A stretch of 64,000 nucleotides of DNA from Thelonectria olida (Eukaryota; Ascomycota; Sordariomycetes; Hypocreales; Nectriaceae): NCBI GenBank assembly GCA_020736575.1, contig JAGPYM010000001.1, positions 1,922,001 through 1,986,000 of the forward strand, in the 5' to 3' direction. Positions 23,893-35,635 of this stretch are shown piece by piece (within the stretch, counting starts at the first letter, position 1; the number at the start of each line of letters is the position of its first letter). The notes under the pieces were generated by a model that was not told where the DNA came from, did not search any database, and saw only the letters and a list, made by a program, of their open reading frames with translations. The translations under genes and the position numbers were made by a program.

Positions 23893-24315
23893 CTTGGGCG
23901 GTTTTCGAGGCGTGGTGCGTGCGAAAGAAGGCTCAATGGACAAGGCGAAGGAGAGTAGAAGGTTGAAGTGCACGAAGCTGTAGTGAAATTTTTAGAAGCG
24001 GTTTGCTGCAGCGGGAGGTGAAGTCGCGCTAGTGGGCCCCCACTTCAGACGCGCTTGGGCAACTTTTTTTTTTTGCGGGAGGAAAATTTGGTGTTGGCCT
24101 CTTATCGATAAGCTCTCACTTCATCGGACACCTTTTGTTCATCAACGCCATCAAACAGGTGTGAATACAAACAGACTCATTTGCGGATAGCATGCTGCCA
24201 TGATTGCGTTTGCTTGGACGCTTGTTTGACCAAATACCAAACGATATATCTTTCTTCCGTCCTCGTTTTCGGTCATTCTTTCTCTAACAAGACCAATCTC
24301 GCGATATCCATTCCC
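23893..24315. promoter_or_regulatory. Shared divergent promoter of RPA34 and GRC3 with 12-bp palindrome
   Basis: The two start codons lie 423 bp apart, back to back. The spacer holds a T run at 24064-24074 and a perfect 12-bp palindrome, CTTATCGATAAG at 24101-24112, roughly midway. Both genes serve rRNA production, so a common regulatory site is plausible; that is inference. Confidence 0.5.
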
Positions 24316-26758
24316 ATGTCATCCCAAAAGAAACGGAGGCTGGAGGGCCTCGAAACTCCCAAACGTAAGTGTCTGGATAAACCCTAGTCTATCAGAAAAC
24401 GGCATTATATGCATTTTCTGGCTCCATCTTCTAACAATGCTTCATGCAGCTATGAGCGCTATCAGTGCCCTCGCAGCTCGTCGACGGGAAGCCGCCAATG
24501 CCTCATCACAACCTGACATTGACGATAAACCAATCACCCCCTCTACCAACTTTTTTAGCCCATTAAAAGGTGCTGTGAAAGATGCTTCCTCGTCGAAATC
24601 AGCCAGCAAAGATACACCGAAATCAGCTCGGCACCAGCGTGGATCAGAACCTCAGGCAACTCGCACTAAAGCTGCCCCTTCGCCAAGGTAATTCACCTAC
24701 CATTTCTCATCTTATTATCCAACTTACACTATTTTTCAGTGATGCCTCACAGAATTCGAATACCGAGGCCACCGCGCCTTCTCGAACCATTACTCAATTC
24801 TCCTCCTTTCGACCATCTAAGAAGAACCACCGAATCACCGACGGCGGCGTTGTTGAGTTGCGCCTTGAAGAAAGCGAAGTACAAATCCATTCCAAATCCC
24901 AAAGTATTTCTACTGACCAAATCTTACAGCGATTTCTAGTGCTTGGTAGCTTTGGGCTCCGGATTGTACGAGGAGAAGTAAATGTTGGGGGTGCCTCCTT
25001 ACGTGCTTCAGAAACGGTTCATTGGATTCATGCACCCAGCTGCCATGCAATCCCAGTGTTGCGAAGCACTGAAAACACGGCGTTGGAGCTTCATTCAGAC
25101 CCCTGTGCACGAAGTCTGCGTCAGTTGGGTCGATTGTCACCTTTGTTTAGGAAAATGTGGAATGAACCAACCAAGACGACGATGAAGAGACGTTTGGGTG
25201 AAGGAACTTTTCAAATTGTAAGTCACAAACTAGAAGCTTGGCAAACATTCCCATTGACTCCGTGTAGCTATACTCTTCTGAGGACGCACCTAAGGGGTCC
25301 GTTATCCAAGATTTGGTTTCACCTCCGGAATGGAATAAGAAACTTGCCTCTCTCCTTTCAGCAGCTCGCAAGAAAACGGCCTTCTCAGCCGTCGTCTGCG
25401 GGCCGAAGTCGGCAGGCAAGTCAACATTCTCCCGGTTACTTACAAATCGACTTGTGACGGATCGCGCTTTAGCTCAAGGCGCAAAGGGCGTGGTTGTTCT
25501 GGACTTGGATCCGGGACAGCCCGAGTATGTTGCTCCTGGGATATTGTCACTGGTCCACGTCACTCAACCCAACCTGTCCGCCCCGTTCACTCACCCTGGC
25601 GACAAATACTCTTCTAACACAGTTATACGGTGTCATGCCCTGGCATCCGTCACCCCTGCGTCCGACCCAGACCTGTACCTGGCGTGCGTCAAAGATCTCT
25701 ACGAGACGTATTGCAACAGCTTCCAAGATGCGCCGCTTATTGTGAACACTCCCGGGTGGATATTAGGGACAGGCCTGGACTTACTATGTGAAGTAATAGG
25801 ACAAGTAAACCCTGACGAAGTTCTTTATATGTCGAAAGACGGTCCGTCAGATACCGTTGATGGGCTGCAAAGTGCCACTAAGTCAAGTTTCACCGAGTTG
25901 CCGTCGCAACAGTCCGAGTTCACATCACGAACGGCTGCACATTTCAGAGCGATGCAGACAATGTCATATTTCCATCTGGACGAACCAAATGATAGATCTT
26001 CGCTGTTACCAAACACAACACCGAGGACGAAATGGAACCCTTCACCTCTCAGCTCAAAACCCCCATTGGTTGTCAATTATTCGTCACCTCGGCCGGGTAT
26101 ATTGGGGTTCCTATCCTACGACTCCCAGGTACCACCAGAACTACTGGCGGACACGGTTAACGGAACCGTCCTTGCTGCCGTGGAAATCGAGGACCCAAAA
26201 GCTTTTCGAGATCTGGAAGGATTTGGACAAGCTGGTCAGTCATTTGGTACCATGCATATTGATGCAGACGCCAAGGGAAAATCCACGCCGGCGCTGTCGA
26301 TGACCCCCGACGGCCTTCCTTTCATACACAATTACAATGACATTACACTCGACCCCAAGCATTCTCGAACTCTAGGGTTGGTTCTCCTACGGGGGATTGA
26401 CACCAAAACGAGGTCCCTTCAATTATTGACCCCGATTTCGCTCGATCTGATTAAGGACGTTAAATCGAGAGGCCGAGACATTGTTCTTGTTTATGGCAAA
26501 TTTGATGCACCCAACTGGGCATATACCGAGGATCTTTACCAACAAAACGGAAACGACGAAGGGGCTAGTGAATGGGTCGACATAATGGAAGAGGACACAG
26601 ATGAAGATGAATCAGAGACTGAACCAGCAGATGTCGAAAAGGTCAGCGATCTCACAGCAATTCCTTGGGTAGAAGTGCTCAAAGGGAACCAAAAGCGGCC
26701 GATAGGGTCGAGGGTGTGGCGGGTGCGGAGGGACTTGGGACGTAACGCGGGGAATTAG
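24316..26758 (+). CDS. GRC3: Polynucleotide 5'-hydroxyl-kinase GRC3
   Basis: Five exons: 24316-24364, 24450-24687, 24740-24878, 24930-25217, 25268-26758; 734 aa with exact frame. Grc3/NOL9 phosphorylates the 5'-OH left after Las1 cuts ITS2 of pre-rRNA and also acts in Pol I termination. Seen: a basic, Ser-rich N-terminus; a beta-rich segment (RFLVLGSFGLRIVRGEVNVGGA) of the kind preceding the kinase; Walker A GPKSAGKS at residues 283-290; a Walker B-like VVVLDLDPGQPE with the DxDxGQ signature of the Clp1/Grc3 family; NTPGW; and an acidic segment near the C-terminus. The third intron (51 bp) is a multiple of three with no stop; splicing restores the conserved RFLVLG start. Acceptors follow CTAAC or CTGACC branch sites. 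Confidence 0.93.
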
Positions 26759-27102
26759 CCAGAGGTGTCATGTCACCGATTATCAGCATGAAGATCGGAA
26801 TGCTTCGAGGGCACTCGCCCGCATGGCTAAATAGAAGGGCATTGCCGTCCATCATGGGTGGCGGAAGGCAAGGAAGGACTCAGCCATCCAGCAGTGGACT
26901 TATACGAATATCGCCGTGTCTTATCTTCTCCATTTTCCGCGTCTTCCCTCTTGTCATCGGCTCGTCCCCTCCCCACCGCTCAGCAGCCCTCTCATCTCAT
27001 CAACCCTGCAATCGGCGTCACCATCCACTGCAAGCGACAATTGTCAACAGAAACCATGCATCTCCTTTCCGTGTGCCATCCGCCGGACTAACTAATCTGC
27101 AG
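26759..27102. other. Spacer between GRC3 and the decayed regulator
   Basis: 344 bases. The end (CTAACTAATCTGCAG at 27088-27102) looks like an intron 3' end with branch site, suggesting that the pseudogene once had an upstream exon here. No zinc-cluster sequence is readable in any frame. Confidence 0.45.
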
Positions 27103-29272
27103 ATGGGAGCGTGTGTCTCTTACAACGGTCGCCAGGTGTTCTTCCTCCACCAAAGCCCCCGCAATGCCTACGGTCTGACTCCTCAGGACGAGGTGAGTTT
27201 ATTCTCCTAATTGTAGTTCGTGTCTATCACATCCCAACCTTGCCCGGACCTAGGCCGTCAAGTTCTCTCCGCGAGAGTTTATAAAAGACCCTCGAACCTT
27301 TCCTCAGCTCGAGCGGGCTATGAAAGTCATCCCCCACGGCCTTACACCGGTTTGTTCCACTGTATAAGCGATTGGCGAGCTCCCCTTGACACGGCCTCCA
27401 GACACTCTCGTTCAGAACTTCCTCAACAATGTCAACTGCCACTACTACATTATTTACCCACCGTCCTTCTTGGAACAGTATCAGCAATGGTGGGCAGCCC
27501 CTGCCGAGGGCCGACTGTTGGGCGTTCAGTGGACTTGCCTCCTTCTCATGGTTTGCGCTTGTTCCTCTCAGTACAGACCTTGAGCTGCAGAAGAAACTCG
27601 AAAATGAGCTTGGCGATACGATCCAAAGACTTTCGGAGCAATACCACGAGGCTGGGCGTGAGCTGAGCAGTTCTGTTCCTATTGGATACAGCCATCTCGT
27701 CAATGTCCAACAACTCTTGCAGTCATGTTGCTAGTTGAAGTCCAAGGCTCGGTTTGTTGAATGCTGGCACGTCTTGCGCTCAGCAATTCGCGAAGCTCAA
27801 GAATTGTGTATGGCCCGCCGTCTCTACCTTTCTGCCTACTGACTGTCCAACACCGCCCACCTCCAGCTATTCACCAAGAGTCCAGAGTGGATCAAATGCC
27901 TGAGTTCGAGCTGGCAATCCGGCGGAGACTTTGGTGTGTCCTGAATACTTGGGACTGGTACTAACTCAGTGAATCCCTACCATGTTAATAACAGAGTAGG
28001 TAACATGCTTGAAGGCAAATTTCAACGCTCCTTGGGAGGCCCATAATCATTGACCGAGCTGATTGTAAGGTCGGATTGCCTAGCCTTGCCCTGAAGGGAA
28101 CCCAATACTCCCCATTGACGCACATGAAGATGCAATCAAGCCTCATCCACATCCTTTTCGGCCGCTTTGGACTGACCAAGAACATCATTGACCCCAAAGA
28201 CGTGCAAGAATATCAGGAAACCATCCAGAGATGGATCAAGGACTTTCCGCCGCCATACGATGCCAACACTCCAGATAAATCTCTGGGTATGACGTACCCG
28301 TGGATTGTTTTGCACCGACACTACCTCCGAACAATTACATTCTCCATGCTTTTGGACACTATAAGAGCATTCATTGATCGCAAGTTTACGACCGATGTCA
28401 ATGAAGCGGAGCTCCAGATCCGTCGAGATGGGATAGGTTACTACCTCAAGCTCATGGTCTCTCTGCGAGGTTTTCTTGACCACGTGTACCCCTGCGATTC
28501 AAAGTTCCATTTCATCCTGTTTCCATCTTCGACACAGCGACAGTTCTTTGCTCAGCTGTTCTTCACGATGAGAACCACACCTTGCCTCGTCGCGACGACG
28601 TCTTCAAGGCGATTGACGACGCACATGTACTGCTACAGCGTCTCCGAACGGTGACAAAGTCAGCTAGGACGTCGTATGACATCCTGTCACGAATCATCCA
28701 GCGTCTGCCACGCACCAATGTATCGCCTACGCTGAAGCAAACCCCACACGGGAAGCGTCTCCGTGTGACAGAAGGAGATACTCCCTTAGCTGCTTCAGGC
28801 TAACTTGGCTGAGCCCGCTCGACTTGAGGTGCAAGCGACAGACTCCCCTCCTACGGAAATCTCGAATGAATCTTTGCAATCATACATTTCTACAGGTATC
28901 AACTCTGTGGGATCGTCCTCTGCTGGCATCTCTAATGGAGTGCCTCCTCTTGTTGAAGCTTCGCCTGCGCCAGTGTCCTCCACATCCGGAATTCCATACG
29001 AGCAAATACCTCAGGCCTCGAATCATGTAGCTATTTCTAGCGACGTTATTCCTATCGAGAGTTATGATGCTCCTCCGCCATATTTAGAATCGCAATCTCA
29101 GGTCAAATCCTTAGAGGATGAAATTTTGCAGGCTGGTGCGCCCACGGATGAGCTTCAGGAAACGTTCTTCAACATCTCTGAAGAAGACCTTGGGGAGCTA
29201 GCCAAACTGTGGGATTTTGAGCCATTGGACTTTGATTTCTTGATGCTCCGCCTCCGACATGACGTGGCTTGA
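27103..29272 (+). pseudogene. Decayed fungal-specific transcription factor (Fungal_trans / MHR domain)
   Basis: Pieces in successive frames read like the middle-homology region of a Zn(II)2Cys6 regulator: QNFLNNVNCHYYIIYPPSF, VQWTCLLLMVCACSSQY, LELQKKLENELGDTIQRL, RRRLWCVLNTWDW, IIIDRADCKVGLPSL, YPWIVLHRHYLR, and a C-terminal acidic end (WDFEPLDFDFLMLRL). They are separated by at least four frameshifts (near 27575, 28038, 28520 and 28798) and an in-frame TAG at 27732-27734 where Trp is expected. Introns remain visible (27193-27253, 27808-27866, and about 27958-27994). The zinc-cluster DNA-binding domain is missing or unrecognisable, although CVSY near the start could be a mutated CVSC. It lies in the same orientation directly behind GRC3. 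The ancestral target is unknown. Confidence 0.85.
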
Positions 29273-31396
29273 AGTGCCAGGGGTTCAAGGATGTTGGTCT
29301 GAAACCCGATGCCAACGACTAACTTTGCTTCACTCCCTAATATATAATATATTTATAAATAAAATCATTAAATAATAATAAAGTATTTATCTATTTTCCC
29401 TCTTCTTATAAAAACATGTATTGTTTTTTGTTCTTCTAACGGACGCGCAAGAAGAGAATGCGCTTGAATCCGGCGTGCCAGTGCGCGAAGGGTGCACGAG
29501 ATGCCCAAGCGGACCTCAATTCGGCCCAAGGCATGAATCATGCGGACCAAGCGTGCAGATTCTGCTTCGCACACATGGTGTATCAATGGGTAAATAGTTC
29601 ACCATTGGACACTGCTTTTAGGACCGGGTAATGGCAGTGGGTGAGACGCTACATGATGAATGAGAGAACAGGAGTTTACGACGATGAAACGGAAGGACAA
29701 CATGCGTATAGACCGATACATGAAAATTTACACCCGAGGCAAGATACGTGCACTTTTGTTGAGAGAAGTTTCGATGATGGCACCAGGATCATGATTCATG
29801 ATGGCTTCAACCAAGCGCACGAGGTCGAGGCAGAGTTGACGGGAAACGGCGAGTTGGCACAGACAGGAGGGGAAAAAACAATTTGTCTTGAACGAAAACA
29901 GCTATGAAATCTAAAAACCAAGATCAACCCAGAAAAATATAAACCAAAATAGAATCCGTCTCTTTACAAATCGACATCTCTCAGAAGTATTAACTTGTAG
30001 TCTGCAAAAGAGACGTCAATGCACGTCTAAGCCAATGTCTCGTAATCCACCAGTCGTGCCGTAGCCGAGCATGTGAGACGTATAGGAATGCTTCCCCTCC
30101 AAGGAGGCGAGTTGGAGGGCCCAAAGTGAAGCGGCAGCTCGTGTAAGAATGGAGCGATTGGCGATCGTGTACTTCGTATCGACGTCGTGGCAAAATGTAG
30201 TCATAACCAGCATTCCCGCTTATGCTGAAAATGGTCCAAGGGATTCCGCCTCATCCAGTCGAAGCGATGCCAATGCCGGGCAAGTGGGTTGGACTGGGCG
30301 TGAAGTCTCGGCCAGAACGGCCCAAATGCGACAAGCCGCGACGGAGCCGCTCTGATTGGCCAAACCACCCAACCTGGTAAATAAGGCCTCAAAGCCCCTT
30401 CCTTCCCTTGTATCGCGTCAAGCTCTTCACTCTTTCATCTCACTCTTCTGTCATTGCTCTTCATCACCTCGAGCTCCAGATCATTCTTTCTTCCACGCGT
30501 TGAACCGCTCGGATCCATCTCTTCACCTCGCGCTTCGTCAACAAACATATGCCTTCTCAGACTCAGTCCATGGCCCACATTCGAATCATTCGATGCCACC
30601 TGCAGCCTGTTGCATGCTTCCAAGCCTGCCATCGACAACCCATCATAGACTCATATCCAAACCGTTCGCTTTGGTCTCATCATAGAATACACCCTCTGCT
30701 TCATCCGGCATCCACTCCCTGGTCATATCGCAAAGCAGCCCTGACGACTCTCTTCCCGCCCCAACCACTCACAGGGTGATGAAACAAGCTCCCAACAAAG
30801 CATAGAAAGCTCCAACGAAACATATGAGAAAAGATCATCAACACAAGAAAATCCCGATCTATCTTTCAGCGTTGCACTCCGCCAAACACCCCAACATCAG
30901 CAAAGAATGTCAAACACCATCGACAAGAACCATTCATGTTACAACAACCCTTGAGCACTTGCCTAGGGGTCTGTGGCTTTTTTCTTTCCTTCTCAAGATA
31001 ATAACTCGGAAACACTACACTTTGCTCTATCCCCTCAACAGCATCGATTGCTGCTAAGGGAAAGCCAGATGCTCACCAACTACAGAGTTGATGGGTGGTG
31101 GTGTTCTCATCTCTGACACGAGAACAGAACTGGCACCATCAAATCCATTGACAGAAAGGAAATGGGTATTCGTCACTCATCACAAAATCCGTGATGTAGG
31201 AGCACCGAATTGGGGCAACAACCACGTCATTGGCCAATTGTCGGCATAAAGCGGCGTTGGTCGGCTGCAGGCGGCTTTGTCAATTGGGTGCGTCTGCCTT
31301 CGACCTTTGCATAGTGGCCGCCATCTTCGGTCTGCTTTTCTCGTAAGCCTCACATCACGACTCTACTGCACTGGAACAATGTTACTCATTGGGTGG
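29273..31396. other. Intergenic region with AT-rich island and a possible transcript
   Basis: An AT-rich island (29338-29397, TATATAATATATTTATAAA-like) follows the pseudogene. A TAAATAAG element at 30379-30386 and a CT-rich leader (about 30420-30540) precede an ATG at 30549 in good context. Its 76-codon frame (MPSQTQSMAHIR..., ends 30779) has no recognisable motif and I do not call it a gene. Nothing else is supported. Confidence 0.4.
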
Positions 31397-31782
31397 CTAT
31401 TGGAACCGATATCCGACTCCGATAAGCTCTGGATTGGGTTGGTGTGCCTCATTCCCAAAGTCAGGGGGAGCAGCATGGGAATCGCCAGCGGCCATGGCTA
31501 AGTCGAGCTCCTCGAGCAGCGCATCGCCCGTAATTGCAGTGGTGTTGTTGCCCTCGACCGACATGCGAGCAAAGATGTTGTCGGGAACGTTGATTACGTC
31601 GCAGGCCCGAGATGTAGTCGGGACCTGACCCGGTGTGGCTAGCCCAGCATCATGACTGGCCAACGAGCCTCATTAGCAGACGACAACGACGATACAAACG
31701 GACGAACGACGAATGATGAAAGAGCGACACAGGAGGGGACACACGATGATGCTGAACCCTGTTGCGGCTGGGTCGACGCCAT
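31397..31782 (-). CDS. Small hypothetical protein (98 aa, two exons)
   Basis: Complement of 31782-31745 and 31655-31397, with an 89-bp intron (donor GTGTGT, branch-like GCTAAT, acceptor GCCAG). Splicing joins MASTQPQQGSASS to HDAGLATPGQVPTTSRA and gives exactly 98 residues. The interior reads like a conserved globular or motif-bearing segment (DVINVPDNIFARMSVEG, then TGDALLEELDLAMAAGDS), with an amphipathic acidic helix in the second part. No signal peptide or membrane segment. I cannot name a family. The only in-frame ATG in the second exon is at internal Met44, so the first exon is needed for a sensible N-terminus. Confidence 0.55.
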
Positions 31783-34735
31783 TCTAGCCCAACGACGGCG
31801 AACGATCGATCGAGATGAAATAAAATAACCCGATCACGGACGATGCAACGTGGATGTGTGAGCGTCGAAGCTGGACGGTTCTAAGAGGGCCGTCCGTAAT
31901 CGCGACGGCAGTCCCTACAGACGAGCAACGAGACACGACCAAACTGAGCTGGCGAGAGAAATGACTGGCGATTGTCAGTTTTTGACCTCTGTTCGCATTT
32001 GTGTCGACGCTCGATACGCACCTGTCTCGGCGACAGTCAGCAACGACAGCAGTTGGAGCAAAAGCCAAAGAGAAAATAGCGAAGCTAGCCAGTTTGCGGA
32101 ATATGCGTTCTAGAGGAAACGAGGAGTGTCAGAGTTGTGGCTCGTCACATTTATTTCAGAGAAGGGTAGTGCTTGGGCAATGACGGAGCGAGAAAGAAGA
32201 CGGAAAGATGGGTGGAGAGGATAGAGCGGGCGCGCAGCGGCAGTGCAGGGATGGCAGCGGCGGGTGGTGGAAGGTGCAGTCAGGTCAGGGTAGTGGTCAA
32301 TGGAGCCAGTGCACAGGACGAGCCCCTTCCACTAGGTAAGTCAGCGAGTGAGGCGACTTGCAATTCTTCTCCATTAGCCATGGAACCCAAAAACGCTGGC
32401 GACCTAACGACCTTGCTCCCAATCATTATTTTACTCACCTAGGATTTTTTTTTCGGGTTCAGACCATCATCCCCCCAAAAGAGAAGAGGCCATGACCGGA
32501 CGACAAAGCAGTTAACGCAGATCAAAACACTCGTATTGGTGTGTCGAGCGAAGAGAGAAACGGCGCCTGTCAGTGGGGCGCCACCAATGCGGCTTGGCTG
32601 CACTGTATTCTAGGTTGGACTTGAGCCACACACTGCCCCTCATGAAAGATTATCATCTGTCTCTGTGACTTGCATGGGAGCTTCCTATAGGCTCTTTCCC
32701 CTTGGATCTCGTCGACAAGACCATGTGCGCAGGCCTGCACAAATACGTACCTTGCCGAAGATGAGGCGACCTTTACTCGACACAGCGCCGAGTTTGGTGC
32801 TGGTTCGGTGCAATGCGTCGTGCTCAATCAAAACATCTGCCCGATGCGTCGTAGAATGCTTGGAACGCGGTCACCTGCATGGCAATTCTCTTGCTTTGGA
32901 AAGGTGGCTGGCTCCCTTTAAACATCCACATGCTGAGGTTTCACTCAATTGAGATTGATACGCGCGAATCCACTATGCAATCGATCATCCAGGTTCCTAG
33001 CAGTTGGTGGAAATCGACGATGCAAAGCAGTGGGACATGGCCGTTGGCGCCGAATCTTTCTAGTCTTTCGCCAGGTGTCGAGGATTCCTCCGTGACAGCG
33101 TGGCACCTTGAACTTTCCGAAGGTAGGCGTCTGGTTGCCCTATGGTGGTTCGCAATGGTTCGCGCCAGATATTGAAGCTCACGATTCTCGCTGCCTCCGT
33201 TGTCGCGCCGCCAAACAAAATGTAGAAATGCTCCACTTCCCCTCGCCAAGACCCACCTCCACTAGACTCCGTTTGACCCTTGAAGAGCGCCCAAAGGCCC
33301 CACCCGAGGCATCCCCCCTTCCAAAACCCAGTGGAGCCGTCCCACGACGTAATCCTCGCCAAGGGGCTGCATAGCTTCACCGTTCAAGCCAATCAACATG
33401 AGTCGCAATGTTAGGTCGCGTTCCTGGTGTACCTGGGTGTGCTTCATTCAATCTTTTCTTCTTCTTGATTTCTTCTTGGCTGTTCCTTTTGGCCTTCCTC
33501 AAGCTCTTGTCGATGCTCTCATTGACCAACCGATCTCCAATGTCCACTCGTTGCTTTGACGGCTCATGACGGAATTGATCTGCCGCCGCCCAACGGCTAC
33601 GCGCAACGGGCTGACCGGAGCCGTTGTGCTAAGGATCCCGACAGTCTGGTTGCCACTTGCCAGCTCCAGCTCCAGAGTCCAGCTCGGTTAAAAGTGGCAC
33701 AAATCCACCGTCGACCCCAGGCTTGTTTGTTACTTGTCACTTCTTTCCTTGGGGCCTTGGGCCGTTGTCTGTCTTTCAGAGACGACTTCATTACGTTGCT
33801 GGCGCGAATAAACCACAACTTACCTTCAGACTCTCTCCTCTTTTTGCCAATGCACCCCCGAAGAGAATTGCGTGCCGCGATAGCGCCGCGCCCACTCTCA
33901 ACGCACTTTATAAACCAGTAAGAAAGCAGGAGAGGGCCCGAAGCTCGCCCTGAGAACTTGTGTCACCGTGAAAGACATTGTGTCTCGGTTCCCACGAGGT
34001 TAATATCCGACGTCGGTACGCATATACTGTCGATGTCTCGGGATAAGGTACGTAATGGCCGCAAAAGACCCGTGGTTGCACCTCGAAAGTGGCACGAAAC
34101 CTGCATCTACGATCCTGCGGGCCGAAAGCTGGGTCTTGTGCATCGGCGCCATGTCGCTGGGACGATTTTGTGGGCAAAGTGGCTGACGATTTGTGGCTCG
34201 TCTTGATGCTGTAGCCATGACTCCCATCAGGGTGATGAGAATGGAAGATCTCCGTTATCTTGGTCTTAGATTTGGGGGGAAATAGAGAAAAGCCGGTAAA
34301 CGAAACATGGAATGGAATGGAATGGGTCAAAATAGAACGGGTTCATAACATTCAGGATGGGTGCGCGAAAGAGGACACTTTTCCTCCTATTGCGTGCAGA
34401 ATGTTGCACAAAGTGTAAATGTCTGATGAATTGTCAAGCTTCCACAAACATGAAAGAAAGAAAAAGAAAGAAGAATTTTTTTTTTAGACTAATTCTATCC
34501 GTCTGTCCTCCACAAAGCCGAGCCTTCGTTTGAGAATAACAGCAAAATGATGTCCAAAAAAAAAAAGGGAGGAGGAGGGGGGGGAGGAGACGAGAAGAAG
34601 TGAGGGGTTCATCGACCAAAAAGCAGTGAGCAAAAGAGACGCGAAGAGCCAACGAAAGGTACCCAAGAAATTACCAATACCAGCAACCCCTGCTTTGTCC
34701 TCTGTACTTGGCCATGGACGCAACGCGAACCCCAA
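31783..34735. other. Intergenic region, one coding-like minus-strand stretch
   Basis: About 3 kb. On the minus strand, at about 32830-32750, a coding-like piece (ADVLIEHDALHRTSTKLG... RLIFGK) ends exactly at a good donor GTACGT, but I find no matching start or next exon. On the plus strand, a GTAAGT donor at 32336 with a TTAG acceptor lies in a weak frame. Poly-A and poly-T runs flank 34475-34570. No gene is called. Confidence 0.35.
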
Positions 34736-35169
34736 CTAAGAGTCCAGATGGCCTTGTCCGTCAAACTGAGCGCCGACCCCAAAGAGATGCGGGGATCCAG
34801 ATGGCTTCTGGGTGAAGTTCCCAGTTTTGCGGAGAGCTGTCTCGTTGGGGCTTAGGGCCCGGGCAGGTGTCGCTGGTGTCTCCAGCCAAGAACGGCCCGT
34901 CGCACGGGCCACGGCATCCACAGCTGAGTTCCGGAACTCAGCGATGGAGCCATCCGGGATCGCCAATTGGACATTGACTGGATCGTCGCGACCAGATGCA
35001 AACGTGCTAAGACGGAAAGACGCCAGGTCAAGCGTGTTCGTGTCGGGAGGTGTGTTGCTTCATTCCCATCAGTACGAACAATCGCCTGCAGTCTGGCAGT
35101 ATGCATTTACTTGACAGCCGGAATGGAAGCAGGTGCAGAGCCCTGGGTAGCTCTGGTTGACGAAGCCAT
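34736..35169 (-). CDS. Small hypothetical protein (126 aa, two exons)
   Basis: Complement of 35169-35111 and 35057-34736 with a 53-bp intron (donor GTAAAT, CTGAT branch site, AAG acceptor). Splicing gives exactly 126 residues: a Ser/Ala/Pro-rich start (MASSTRATQGSAPASIPAV), then LDLASFRLSTFASGRDDPVN, IPDGSIAEFRNSAVDAVARA and GRSWLETPATPARALSPNET, ending HLFGVGAQFDGQGHLDS. It is hydrophilic, without a signal peptide or membrane segment. The bias toward ordinary residues across a precise splice supports a real gene. I do not recognise the family. A TATA-like GTTATATAC sits at 35322-35330, about 150 bp upstream. Confidence 0.55.
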
Positions 35170-35515
35170 TGAGAAGGGCGGAGAGTGGAGGACAAGGCGA
35201 CAATATTGTACGAATACAACGAGAACAGAGGCAATTAGATTGGTCATATCAATCTCGATATCTTTTGTCTTCGAATTAACAAGAATTTTCAAAAGACGAG
35301 CCTTGTGGCAGGACTCGACCAAGTTATATACCTCCCTACCTCCCTGACTTTCACCTCATCATTATATTTACATCCCCCACGAACACGATGGATGACACTT
35401 TGCTGGACCATCATTCAACACTCTGCTCCACCTTTCTCTACTGGGTCGACTTCACCGACGCGGACTTTCTAGAAAGGGAAAAAACACCGGTCATCGCTCC
35501 CGTTCCCTGCCCCCG

Positions 35516-35635
35516 TTGGATGCCCCATTGGATGCCCCATTGGATGCCCCATTGGATGCCCCATTGGATGCCCCATTGGATGCCCCATTGGGTGCCCCAT
35601 TTGATCCCCCGTTTCCTGCCCCGTTTCCTGTCTCG
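35516..35635. repeat. 12-bp minisatellite (TTGGATGCCCCA)n
   Basis: Six identical 12-bp units run from 35516 to 35587. Four increasingly degenerate units follow to 35635. The unit is a multiple of three and free of stops in several frames, so it would encode (W-M-P-H)n or (D-A-P-L)n on the plus strand and (M-G-H-P)n on the minus strand. An ORF from the ATG at 35388 to 35672 runs through it (94 codons), but nothing shows that it is expressed. Confidence 0.9.

Noticed and set aside
27103..29272. Reading the broken regulator as several small intact genes
   Set aside because: The pieces are consecutive parts of one known domain family in shifting frames, with remnant introns between them.
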